Assembly: GCA_002709695.1 (NCBI GenBank)
Contig: PAQF01000062.1
Coordinates: 1-44,166 of the forward strand
Origin: Candidatus Poribacteria bacterium
GTDB taxonomy: Bacteria > Poribacteria > WGA-4E > UBA9662
Length of the DNA: 44,166 nt
Direction: 5' to 3'
Shown here one piece after another: positions 25,874 to 34,379 of this stretch (position 1 is its first letter; each line of letters opens with the position of its first letter). The translations under genes and the position numbers were made by a program. The notes under the pieces are model-generated. The model saw nothing but the letters and a program-made list of their open reading frames with translations. It did no database searches and was not told the origin of the DNA.

Positions 25874-28800
25874 CTATGAGCAACCGCTTGTCGCACCACA
25901 ATTCAAGCATCGGTAGCAGGTTCCATTTCGCACCATAATTGAACCGCAAGCTTGGCAAGGAGGTGCATCAGATTGCATTGTGGCAACCTGTTTCTCACGC
26001 AATTCAAGTTGATTCTCCAATGGCATGATATGGGTGGCGTTTAAATCTCCTGAAAACTCTTCATCGGAGAAAAGTTGTGCAGATTCAACTTGTTTTCCGA
26101 ATGTTTCTTGAATTTCTGTATCAACCTGATTTTGCGAAAGAAATTTTTTCCCAAGCCAACGGAAAACGTAGTCAATAATCGACTTAGCGATTGGAATGTC
26201 CTGATTACTAGTGAATCCTGAAGGCTCGAACCGAACATGACTGAATTTGTCAACAAGTGACTCTAAAGGTACCCCGTATTGTAGTAAGATGGAAGTCATT
26301 GTTGCAATAGTATCTATTAAACCAGAAATAACTGAACCTTCTTTGGACATTTTAAGAAACACTTCACCAGGACTTCCATCATCGTAGAACCCGACTGTGA
26401 TATAACCATCATGACCCGCTACACTGAATTTATGTGTTACCGATTGACGCTCATCAGGAAGTCTTTTCCTAATAGGCTGAAGTGCATCAGGACGCTCCGA
26501 GTTTTCTTCGCCTGTATCTTCTTGGTTGCCAGATGATAAAGGTTGGCTACTTTTACTTCCGTCACGGTAGATAGACATACACTTAACACCTAGTTTCCAT
26601 GCTTCAACATACACATCTTTTATATCATCTGCGGTTGCTTCATTTGTTAAGTTAACTGTCTTTGAAATTGCACCTGAGATAAATGGTTGGACAGCAGCTA
26701 TCATTCGAACATGTCCCATTGGTTGAATTGAACGTGTTCCGATCTTGCCACACTTATTGGCGCAATCAAAGATAGAATAGTGTTTTTCTTTGAGATGTGG
26801 AGCTCCTTCAATCGTGCCGTTTCCGCAAATAGCTTCGTCTGCAGCATCAATCTCTTCCTGACGAAACCCAATAGACTTTAGCATGTTGAAGTTTGGGGCT
26901 TGTGCTTCTTCAGAATTGATTCCTAAGCGTTTTAAACACTCTTCATCAACAGTGCCTGGAACGAAAGCTAGGTTCAAGTCAAAAGCACTGGGCAATGTGG
27001 CTTCTATCTTGACCAAGTCTTCCTCCGTAAACCCTTTACTTTTCAGTGTCTCTTCATTAATGTGAGATGCTCCTTTAAGTGTTCCTGTACCAATAATGTA
27101 AGTAATTATTTCCTCAATTTGTTTGTTATCATATCCAAGATATTCTAGTGCTTGAGCGACACTTCGGTTAACGATTTTAAAGTAACCACCGCCAGCTAAT
27201 TTTTTGAATTTCACCAAGGCGAAGTCCGGTTCAATACCTGTTGTATCACAATCCATCAATAAAGCTATTGTGCCTGTTGGAGCAATAACAGAAATTTGCG
27301 AGTTACGATAACCAAATCGTTCCCCCATCTGCAAACAGACATCCCAGTCTTCACGGGCCGCATCGAGTATGTAATTTGGACAAGTTAAATCTGATTTTTC
27401 TCCAATGGAAGGCACCTTGTCAATTCTGTAAGCTGCGTCGCGATGCAATCTCATGACTTCCAGCATTGACTCTTGGTTTTCTTCAAAGCAATTAAATGTA
27501 CCCACATTACCAGCGATCTCCGCACTAGTTTGGTAACCATGACCTGATAGAATTGCTGAGAGTGCTCCAGCCCAAGCTCTACCTTCACTACTATCATAAG
27601 GGATTCCATTCAGCATCAAAAAAGTGCCGAGGTTAGCATAGCCTAATCCAAGTGGACGAAAATCATGCGACCTTTTAGCAATCCTTTCGGTTGGGTATGA
27701 AGAAAGATCGACAATGATTTCCATTGCTGTGATGAATACTCGAATGGCGTGTCTATAAGCCTCGACATCGAATTCACCATCCTCACTCATAAATTTTACG
27801 AGGTTCAAGCTTGCTAAATTGCATGCGGTATCATCTAAGAAAACGAACTCTGAACAAGGGTTTGTAGCGTTGATTCTGTCCGTGTTTTTGCAGGTATGCC
27901 AACGTTGAATAGCATCATCGAACTGTACTCCAGGGTCAGCGCAAGCCCAAGCCGCATAGGCAATTTTGTCCATTAACCATTTGGCATCATATTCGTCTGC
28001 CGTTTTCCCATCCATCCGGTAAGTTGTTTGCCATTTCCCATCTTCAAGATACAAATTCATAAATGAATCAGGTATACGAACAGAATTATTACTGTTTTGA
28101 CCACTAATTGTGTGATAGGCTTCCCCGTTGAAATCGGCGGAATAACCTGCGGCAATCAATATCTGTGCCTTTTTCTCTTCATTTAGTTTCCAATCAATAT
28201 AATCTACAATTTCCGGATGATCCATATCCAGAATAACCATCTTGGCAGCTCTGCGTGTTGTTCCTCCTGACTTAATACTACCTGCCCAACGATCAAAACC
28301 TTCTAGGAATGAGAGAACTCCCGAACTTGCCCCCCCACCTGAAAGGGATTCACCTTTAGCTCGCACTCTACTAAAGTTCGAACCAGTCCCACTGCCGTAT
28401 TTAAACAGCCGAACCTCAGATTTTTGTAGCTCAAGCATCGTATCAAGAGAATCATCCACTCCTTGGATAAAACAAGCTGAGTTTTGGGGGTGTTCGTAAG
28501 CATTTTTTGTCATCTGAACATCTTTTGTTTCCATGTCCCAGTAATAGTTTCCACCACCGCCTTCAATGCCATATTCGTGCCAAAGGCCACAGTTAAACCA
28601 GACTGGTGAGTTAAAAGCCCCATACTGATGAGTAAGCAAATAAATCAGTTCGTCTTCAAACGACTCAGCGTCTTTGGAACTAGCAAAGTATCCTCCGGAT
28701 GACTCACCCGCTTTGCGAATTGTACGAGCAACTCTCCGAGTTAGCTGACGCACGCTTGTTTCCTTTTCTACTTGAGGGACGCCAGCTTTGCGAAGGTATT

Positions 28801-29077
28801 TTGAGGCCACAATGTCGGTAGAGAGTTGAGACCAACTGGTTGGAACTTCCACACTCTTTTGTTCAAATATCACTGCTCCTTTTTCATCATATATTGCGGC
28901 ATCTCTTATGTCCCATGTAATTTCGTCAAACGGGTCTAACTCCTGTGTAGTGAAGTGTCGTTCAATTTTCAGTCCTTGTTGTATACTATCTCTATGAGCG
29001 GTTGATTTAGGGCTAGAAACTTCATCTGACGGTACTGCTATAACTTGGTCGCTTTGGGGCTTACTGGTTTTGGACAT
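25874..29077 (-). CDS. nrdJ: class II (adenosylcobalamin-dependent) ribonucleotide reductase
   Basis: A 1067-residue vitamin B12-dependent ribonucleoside-diphosphate reductase. Blocks seen in order: SPVWFNCG (substrate-site cysteine, about 159-166), NSACFIQGVDDSLDTM, GSGTGSNFSRVRAKGE, the radical core NPCSEFVFLDDTACNLASLNL (about 403-423, with Asn-Pro-Cys-Ser-Glu), APTGTIALLMDCDTTGIEPDF, and MSIYRDGSKSSQPL. The C-terminus ends in a zinc-ribbon CQACGSIMVRNGTCYRCLNCG that re-reduces the active site. An inserted region (about 655-760) with two 'IGTGTLKGASH'-like repeats matches the long bacterial NrdJ form. AAGGAAA lies 5 bases before the ATG. There is no NrdB or NrdR nearby, so this enzyme is oxygen-independent and self-sufficient. 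Confidence 0.95.
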   Translation of the reverse strand: MSKTSKPQSDQVIAVPSDEVSSPKSTAHRDSIQQGLKIERHFTTQELDPFDEITWDIRDAAIYDEKGAVIFEQKSVEVPTSWSQLSTDIVASKYLRKAGVPQVEKETSVRQLTRRVARTIRKAGESSGGYFASSKDAESFEDELIYLLTHQYGAFNSPVWFNCGLWHEYGIEGGGGNYYWDMETKDVQMTKNAYEHPQNSACFIQGVDDSLDTMLELQKSEVRLFKYGSGTGSNFSRVRAKGESLSGGGASSGVLSFLEGFDRWAGSIKSGGTTRRAAKMVILDMDHPEIVDYIDWKLNEEKKAQILIAAGYSADFNGEAYHTISGQNSNNSVRIPDSFMNLYLEDGKWQTTYRMDGKTADEYDAKWLMDKIAYAAWACADPGVQFDDAIQRWHTCKNTDRINATNPCSEFVFLDDTACNLASLNLVKFMSEDGEFDVEAYRHAIRVFITAMEIIVDLSSYPTERIAKRSHDFRPLGLGYANLGTFLMLNGIPYDSSEGRAWAGALSAILSGHGYQTSAEIAGNVGTFNCFEENQESMLEVMRLHRDAAYRIDKVPSIGEKSDLTCPNYILDAAREDWDVCLQMGERFGYRNSQISVIAPTGTIALLMDCDTTGIEPDFALVKFKKLAGGGYFKIVNRSVAQALEYLGYDNKQIEEIITYIIGTGTLKGASHINEETLKSKGFTEEDLVKIEATLPSAFDLNLAFVPGTVDEECLKRLGINSEEAQAPNFNMLKSIGFRQEEIDAADEAICGNGTIEGAPHLKEKHYSIFDCANKCGKIGTRSIQPMGHVRMIAAVQPFISGAISKTVNLTNEATADDIKDVYVEAWKLGVKCMSIYRDGSKSSQPLSSGNQEDTGEENSERPDALQPIRKRLPDERQSVTHKFSVAGHDGYITVGFYDDGSPGEVFLKMSKEGSVISGLIDTIATMTSILLQYGVPLESLVDKFSHVRFEPSGFTSNQDIPIAKSIIDYVFRWLGKKFLSQNQVDTEIQETFGKQVESAQLFSDEEFSGDLNATHIMPLENQLELREKQVATMQSDAPPCQACGSIMVRNGTCYRCLNCGATSGCS

Positions 29078-29464
29078 TTCGTTTCCTTATTGAAAGTACG
29101 GCAAAAGTGGCAGAAAAAAATATTCGGATTTACAATTTCACAGTGTCTTAAAAGAGTCTGGTACCTCTAGTTTTGAGTTCCAATTGTCGTCCGAAATCAA
29201 GCTTTAACGTCGGCAAACCCCGATGAAACCTGATTTCTTGATTCTAGTTACAAGCGTAGCAAATAACAAGTGTGAAACTTTCATGAAAAGTATGTAACAT
29301 TATTGGTGAAAAGTGTCAAGGATTATAAGCGGAAAATTTGCTGAATTTAGTAATGACAAAATAGTGAGAATAGATTTGAAAATTCAGTAGATAGATTTAA
29401 TAGAGGCCGACGAGTATTCTATGTTAATTGATGATCAGCATAGTAGATGTGGCTAAAACTAAAT
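29078..29464. other. intergenic region upstream of nrdJ
   Basis: 387 AT-rich bases between SCO1 and nrdJ. On the minus strand (the nrdJ leader) I looked for a cobalamin riboswitch, but the only B12-box-like string is GACACTG near 29143-29137 in place of GCCACTG, and the rest of the conserved core is not apparent. No NrdR box or convincing promoter was found. Confidence 0.4.
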
Positions 29465-30064
29465 TTATCTGAGCAGAAATGATAGGTCTTTTGATAGTTG
29501 ACTCATCTTTTCTTGTTCAATGCCATCATAATAACCGCGGATTTGTAGGTTCTCATCAACAAGAACAAAGTAGGTACTGTGGGTGATAGAATCCTCAACA
29601 GAACCTACTTTAAATCCTTTAAAGGCGAGTTTATGTATAGTTTCTGATGGACCGGTTAAGAAATGCCACGTGTTGGTATTAGCACCATAACGTGCGGCGT
29701 ATACATCCAGAACTTTTGGTGAATCCCGACTAGGGTCAACAGAAATCGAAATCATTCTTACCCTATCATCCGTTTGGAAGTTCTTGTGAAGTTCTGCCAT
29801 CTTTTGGCTCATGATCAAACATGGGCCAGCACATCTGGTAAATATAAAGTCAACGACCCAAATTTTTCCTTTCAGTTGATTAGAGGAGAACTCATTAGCA
29901 TTTGAATCAATCAGGGAAAAGTCGGGAACTGGGCCGTAAACAGCAAGTTCTGAAGATTCAGTGGGAGAATCTCGGAAAAGAACTAGGCTGGCTATGAACA
30001 ATCCAAATATTATAAGTAAAAAAACAGCAACTAGCGAGGATTTTGACATAGGTGTCAAGCACAC
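29465..30064 (-). CDS. SCO1/SenC copper chaperone for CuA assembly
   Basis: A thioredoxin-fold copper-delivery protein, 199 residues from a GTG (an ATG at 30049 is an equally good start). One N-terminal membrane anchor spans about 11-30. Copper ligands are the CAGPC motif (Cys78, Cys82) in FTRCAGPCL and His162 (ITHSTYFVLVD). ISISVDPSRDSP is the family's strand-loop. SCO proteins load or reduce the CuA centre of COX2, whose gene lies two positions upstream in the same unit. It is the last gene of the respiratory directon. Confidence 0.93.
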   Translation of the reverse strand: MCLTPMSKSSLVAVFLLIIFGLFIASLVLFRDSPTESSELAVYGPVPDFSLIDSNANEFSSNQLKGKIWVVDFIFTRCAGPCLIMSQKMAELHKNFQTDDRVRMISISVDPSRDSPKVLDVYAARYGANTNTWHFLTGPSETIHKLAFKGFKVGSVEDSITHSTYFVLVDENLQIRGYYDGIEQEKMSQLSKDLSFLLR

Positions 30065-30071
30065 TTTTGGA

Positions 30072-30497
30072 TCAAATACTTCTAAGCATCACACCAAGTA
30101 GAACAGCAATGGAAGTTAAAACTAGGGCCAAAAGCCACATCTTTTCTGCTGCAGGATAATTTTCTTCTCGAACCTTCTTTGCCCCGATTCCAGAAAATGC
30201 CCCAACAGCAATTAGAAGCGCCAGTTTGGTCAAAATAACATGAGTCACTCCATCTTTAAATATGTCTCCCAGCGAAATTTTTCCTTGAAGGGCAGTTTGT
30301 ATCTGAAAGTAAAATAAAGCGAAGCCACTAATTAAGATAAGACCAATAAAGTATTGGGTTTTTTTCAATAAAGCCTGAATGATCTCCTGGTAAGATTGAT
30401 CAGCCGAAACAAAAATCCGACCATAAAGGAACCCCCCGAATACACCCGCCATAGCCAATAAATGAACCCAAATCAGAAAATTTTTTAGTAATGACAT
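30072..30497 (-). CDS. CopD-like small four-helix membrane protein
   Basis: 141 residues with four predicted membrane helices (about 5-25, 46-66, 84-104, 120-139). The opening LIWVHLLAMAGVFGG with its helix-1 His is typical of CopD/DUF4149-type proteins, often next to SCO and COX genes. The function is unproven; copper or haem handling for oxidase assembly is a reasonable inference. It is separated from SCO1 by 7 bases. Confidence 0.6.
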   Translation of the reverse strand: MSLLKNFLIWVHLLAMAGVFGGFLYGRIFVSADQSYQEIIQALLKKTQYFIGLILISGFALFYFQIQTALQGKISLGDIFKDGVTHVILTKLALLIAVGAFSGIGAKKVREENYPAAEKMWLLALVLTSIAVLLGVMLRSI

Positions 30498-30579
30498 TTT
30501 TTATTTCAAGAAGCAGGAAAAAGTAACAATAACTAAAACTGGTTTATTCGCCAGACAAGGAAGGAACAGTATAAGTTGT

Positions 30580-31761
30580 TTACTCGTCTTCTATAGATTC
30601 AGCAACTTTCTTGGCCATCCATTTTCCAAATTCTTCCTTGGGGTGAACCACCATATCAGCACGCATACGATAATGACCGATACCACATAGTTGAGCACAG
30701 GCAACTTCCCATGGGCGAACGATTTTAACGATTTTTGATCCATTTAGATCTTTTGGAGAAGATACTTCAAATGTGCCATTCTCCAAATTAATATTTCTAA
30801 CAACTAATTCCTGTCCACGTGAACCGAGTTTACCACCAGTAAACAGTACTTTAGAAGCCCGTCCTAATATACCATAGAAGGATTGCTCTTCTCTACCATA
30901 GAAATCCTTAATATGTTCAGGTCCCACTGCAATCGTAAAATCCTGATTTCCATTAGAAGTGATTGTAAAGTTAGTTATGTCTACTAAATCGTAACTAGCT
31001 TTGCTTGGCTCGAAATACACGGGAACTTGTATGCCTGGGATTGTATCTTGTTTTACACGCATTACAGGCAAAGAAAACGCGTGAATAACATCTTTGCTCA
31101 TTAGTTGAGCAATTACGGGTTTGTTAACTGGTAAATGCAATTGATTAACAGTTGTAACGTCATCTTTCGCGTTTGGATCGCTTAGGTCTAAACCAACAGG
31201 ATTATCTCGATAGAAACTTTTGTTTTCTTTAACCATTTCAGGGTTAATTACACGACCGAATTTTCCGTCTGGTCCCGGATAGTGAAAATTCCAAGCAAAT
31301 TGTTCTGCCAGAACACGAACTACAATAGGAGATTTTCCAGACTTAACATTAGCATCTGCCAGTTGTTCTGACCAGAACGGCAATGAAATACCAATCAGTA
31401 AAATTCCCTCAATGACTGCGACTCCAATCTCCAAGTAGCTTGACAGGTGACTCTTTGCTCCGTCATAGCTTGCGGTTGGATTCTTAGATTGTCTAAAACG
31501 CAGTAGCGTATAGATCAAAAAAACGCCCCAACCAGTTCCGAGAACAAACATCAGGACGTGAATCAAATAAATTAGGTTATCAGTTTCGTGAATACCGCTT
31601 TGTAACACGCCATGGGCTGTTGCATTCATTGGCATCCCTGGCATTTTTTTGCCGAGGTCTAAAAGCTGTCTCATATCCAAAACAATACTGGCTATAACCA
31701 CGATGGCCGTGAGCCCAAAGATTACTAAAAGAAGCGATCGCTTTGAGGTGGATTTCCCCAT
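30580..31761 (-). CDS. ctaC: cytochrome c oxidase subunit II with enlarged CuA domain
   Basis: 393 residues: two or three hydrophobic segments (about 10-28, 62-86, 112-130) and a periplasmic CuA cupredoxin. FAWNFHYPGPDGKFG (155-169) is the conserved aromatic block. CuA ligands are His227 (DVIHAF), Cys355, Gln357 (backbone), Cys359, His363 and Met366 (CAQLCGIGHYRM). His227 and Cys355 are 128 residues apart; about 35 is usual, so the domain carries an insertion of roughly 90 residues (about 255-345). No C-terminal haem c domain. A strong GGAGG lies 9 bases before the ATG, which immediately follows the stop of the upstream small gene. Confidence 0.92.
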   Translation of the reverse strand: MGKSTSKRSLLLVIFGLTAIVVIASIVLDMRQLLDLGKKMPGMPMNATAHGVLQSGIHETDNLIYLIHVLMFVLGTGWGVFLIYTLLRFRQSKNPTASYDGAKSHLSSYLEIGVAVIEGILLIGISLPFWSEQLADANVKSGKSPIVVRVLAEQFAWNFHYPGPDGKFGRVINPEMVKENKSFYRDNPVGLDLSDPNAKDDVTTVNQLHLPVNKPVIAQLMSKDVIHAFSLPVMRVKQDTIPGIQVPVYFEPSKASYDLVDITNFTITSNGNQDFTIAVGPEHIKDFYGREEQSFYGILGRASKVLFTGGKLGSRGQELVVRNINLENGTFEVSSPKDLNGSKIVKIVRPWEVACAQLCGIGHYRMRADMVVHPKEEFGKWMAKKVAESIEDE

Positions 31762-32019
31762 CTATAATTTTCCTCCCTCTTTTCTGTTTAAGCTGTTCGC
31801 ATGAACTTTTGCTCTCTTCCGAAGGTTTAGAAAAAACATGGCAAAGCTAGCTAAGGTTCCTATTATAAAGATAAGCAACGTCAAGATACCCATGTTCATG
31901 CCGATTATCATTGGAGACTCTGAGTCTCCATAGCAGACAGAACAGGCAACGGATACTTGTTGAACAGATGGTATTAAAAGAAAACTACAGATAAAAGGAA
32001 AATAGTGTATGTATTTCAC
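31762..32019 (-). CDS. small membrane protein with CSVCYGD motif, oxidase cluster
   Basis: 85 residues. A signal peptide precedes VACSVCYGDSESPM (24-37), then one membrane helix (about 44-66) and a basic tail. From memory, similar tiny proteins with an ACSVCYGDP(D/E)SPM start occur in cytochrome-oxidase clusters of several non-proteobacterial phyla; the role is not established. The two cysteines, C-x2-C, could bind copper. GTG start overlaps the upstream stop by four bases (GTGA). Confidence 0.65.
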   Translation of the reverse strand: MKYIHYFPFICSFLLIPSVQQVSVACSVCYGDSESPMIIGMNMGILTLLIFIIGTLASFAMFFLNLRKRAKVHANSLNRKEGGKL

Positions 32020-32222
32020 GGAACCCTCAAGTCTTTAGTTTTTCGCAGAAACAAAAGAATATAGTAGATTAAACCTGCGCCTATGATAATAGAAAACAAA
32101 CTACCAATTAAATAAAGCAGCGAGGTGTTTATCCAATAGAACCTCAAACACCAAGCACCGAAGCCAAATGAGAAAATGGCAGAAATAAAAATTACAATAA
32201 CATGAAACGCTTTAAGTGACAT
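32016..32222 (-). CDS. small two-helix membrane protein, oxidase cluster
   Basis: 68 residues, two membrane helices (about 6-27 and 35-58) and a short basic tail. The MSLKAFHVI N-terminus and its overlap with the CSVCYGD gene recur in oxidase clusters. Function unknown; it may be an oxidase accessory subunit. It starts 24 bases after the COX4 fusion gene. Confidence 0.6.
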   Translation of the reverse strand: MSLKAFHVIVIFISAIFSFGFGAWCLRFYWINTSLLYLIGSLFSIIIGAGLIYYILLFLRKTKDLRVP

Positions 32223-32245
32223 GATTCGAGATCTTTATCGTCAAT

Positions 32246-33451
32246 TTAGAGTTTGGAGAAGGAGAAGTTAGATTCTGAAATTTCTCCCTCTCTTACCTCA
32301 ACCGTTGAGGTGAGAGAGCCCAACTTTTCGTGCCAAGCTTCCAATAGATAAGTACCCGCTGGTAGATTCTTAATTTCGAATTTTCCGTTCAGTGCAGTTA
32401 GGCTGAAGAAGGGATGGGGAAGAACACTAACGTATCCACCCATCCAAGGATGGACATCACATTTAATTGGAAAAGGATCCTGTTCTTCTTCTTGGAAAGT
32501 ATAATCGATTTTCTTGGTCATTTTCGGCATGGCTTTATTGAATTCTGAGTTGATAGTTGGTATGGCATGAACATTGTGCATTATACCATCAGAGTTTTTG
32601 ATGGTGATTTCTTGGCCAGCCATTACTGCTAGGATATGTGGTTTATACATACATCCATATTGATCTAAAATTGCAACTTGAATACGCCCTGCCGATATCT
32701 CATCAGTTGCTTTGTATGCCCGACCTATAGGTGGCCCCTCTGTAATACGAACTAACACATTTGCTAATGTATTGCTTGGCCCAACAACTACGGTATCGGA
32801 TATTGGGTCAGTTGTTGTGTATTTTCCGTAACAACCAATGTCAGCCGACATTTCTTCCATCAGCGATTTCATTCTGGGGATTTTTCCTTCAAAAGTGACC
32901 AAACCAGAGATGACAGAAGTTCCGTATATAGCATCACCAGATGAAGTATCTGACGTGCCATCGCCATCTTGCTGGGGATTAAACACTTTATTGCGCCAAT
33001 AGGCACCAATTGGACTACCTACTGGAGCTGTAAAATCACTACTATGCGCATTATCCTGCTCATGAACTTCTTCATGTTGTTCGTGTTCATGCAGGTGTGT
33101 TAGAGATTCATTATATTCTTTTTGGAACCGATGTTCGTCCTCGTTATCATGATAAGGATGTTTGTTGCTTGTTGCACCTAGCGCAATAAAAACTAGGATT
33201 AGAAAGCAGACAGCCGTTAGTCCTAGAAGCTGATAAATCGACTTTTTTTCATGGTTCAAGTGCATGAAATAAAATGCTACTAACGACCCCTTAACTGTAG
33301 CAACGATCAAAGCAACCACAATACTACCAGATAGACCGAAGTCGATATAGCTGATCCCAACGGTGACTACTGTCAGTACGGCTAAAGCCAAGAAAACATA
33401 TAAGTACTTCTTAACGTCTTGGCTGACATCATGTATATGACCTTCCGACAT
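32246..33451 (-). CDS. COX4-type oxidase subunit fused to a cupredoxin-like domain
   Basis: 401 residues. Residues 1-95 are a bacterial caa3-type subunit IV with three helices (about 16-36, 43-63, 73-92), including TVKGSLVAFYFMHLNHE. A His/Glu-rich linker (about 97-137) leads to a carboxypeptidase-regulatory/plastocyanin-like domain (about 175-401) with a type 1 copper-like ligand set: His292 or His295 (GIMHNVHA), Cys331, His334 and Met337 (KCDVHPWMGG). The domain is about 55% similar by eye to the lipoprotein at 36195-37007. GGAAGG lies 9 bases before the ATG. The membrane portion places the copper domain next to the oxidase. Confidence 0.87.
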   Translation of the reverse strand: MSEGHIHDVSQDVKKYLYVFLALAVLTVVTVGISYIDFGLSGSIVVALIVATVKGSLVAFYFMHLNHEKKSIYQLLGLTAVCFLILVFIALGATSNKHPYHDNEDEHRFQKEYNESLTHLHEHEQHEEVHEQDNAHSSDFTAPVGSPIGAYWRNKVFNPQQDGDGTSDTSSGDAIYGTSVISGLVTFEGKIPRMKSLMEEMSADIGCYGKYTTTDPISDTVVVGPSNTLANVLVRITEGPPIGRAYKATDEISAGRIQVAILDQYGCMYKPHILAVMAGQEITIKNSDGIMHNVHAIPTINSEFNKAMPKMTKKIDYTFQEEEQDPFPIKCDVHPWMGGYVSVLPHPFFSLTALNGKFEIKNLPAGTYLLEAWHEKLGSLTSTVEVREGEISESNFSFSKL

Positions 33452-33465
33452 TATTCAATCCCTTC

Positions 33466-34377
33466 CTAACTTCCAGGTAACAAATAGAGAACAGGAAACA
33501 AAAAAATCCAGACGAGATCGACAAAGTGCCAGTATAATCCGGCACACTCAATTCGATTTATGAATCTGTCCGGCTCAGTTTCCCACATTTGACAACCTGG
33601 GATTGCCGACACAAATGTTTTTACCAATCCAGATACCAAAAGAAAAATGTACAAAATAATGGGGCTAATAGCAAAGATGACCCCAGATCCGCTATATATT
33701 AAGAAAGCACATAATGCTATTAATACAACAGGTATGATTAAATAATATATGATTACCCAAAAACGTGTTAACAAGGTTTTCCAAGGTAACAGAAAGTATC
33801 CATTGACTAAGACACCACCGATAATATGTAGTCCATGTAATCCTGTCAGGGTGAAATATATAGCATAGAAATTATGAGTTTTGGGATATATGCCATGGGA
33901 AAATTTGTAGTTATATTCGTAAGCTTTTGCGACTAAAAAAAGCAGCGAAAATAAAATAGTGAGACCCATATAAAATTGGAACTTTTTCAAGCTTTCAGCT
34001 CGGATCTTTTGAGGGTTAGATAGAGCTGATACCGTGATCCTTTCCTGGATGTCCTTCGGTTCCAATTCCAAATGGGCTATTTCTTTTTCCCTAGCCCGAC
34101 CAATGGCCAAAGATGCCCAAGCCATAACAATAGTAACACTAGAGGCAATTAAAATGAAAGTGTTGAAGGTCGCTAGCGGAACATTAAGCCCCGCCCCACC
34201 TTGTTCAACAGGTACGCTGCCTTCAAGCCAACTAACTGCTCCTGTACGTAGCAGAATATAAGTAGAGAAAAGGCCTCCAAACAGCATCACTTCAGATGCT
34301 AAGAAAAGCCATATCCCCATTTTGCCATTGTAGACGCCCGTATCTGGCCGACTTTCTACTGTATAAGGAATTTGCAA
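33466..34377 (-). CDS. ctaE: cytochrome c oxidase subunit III
   Basis: 303 residues with seven membrane helices. [22 protein letters not shown] (24-45 region), [12 protein letters not shown] and [17 protein letters not shown] are the family blocks, and the glutamate in ASEV is conserved. A hydrophilic loop (about 90-125) is longer than in most COX3. It starts 2 bases after the COX1 stop. Confidence 0.93.
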   Translation of the reverse strand: MQIPYTVESRPDTGVYNGKMGIWLFLASEVMLFGGLFSTYILLRTGAVSWLEGSVPVEQGGAGLNVPLATFNTFILIASSVTIVMAWASLAIGRAREKEIAHLELEPKDIQERITVSALSNPQKIRAESLKKFQFYMGLTILFSLLFLVAKAYEYNYKFSHGIYPKTHNFYAIYFTLTGLHGLHIIGGVLVNGYFLLPWKTLLTRFWVIIYYLIIPVVLIALCAFLIYSGSGVIFAISPIILYIFLLVSGLVKTFVSAIPGCQMWETEPDRFINRIECAGLYWHFVDLVWIFLFPVLYLLPGS

Positions 34378-34379
34378 AG

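Noticed and set aside
29137-29143. B12-box-like string in the nrdJ leader
   Set aside because: One mismatch in the box and no other conserved riboswitch parts visible.
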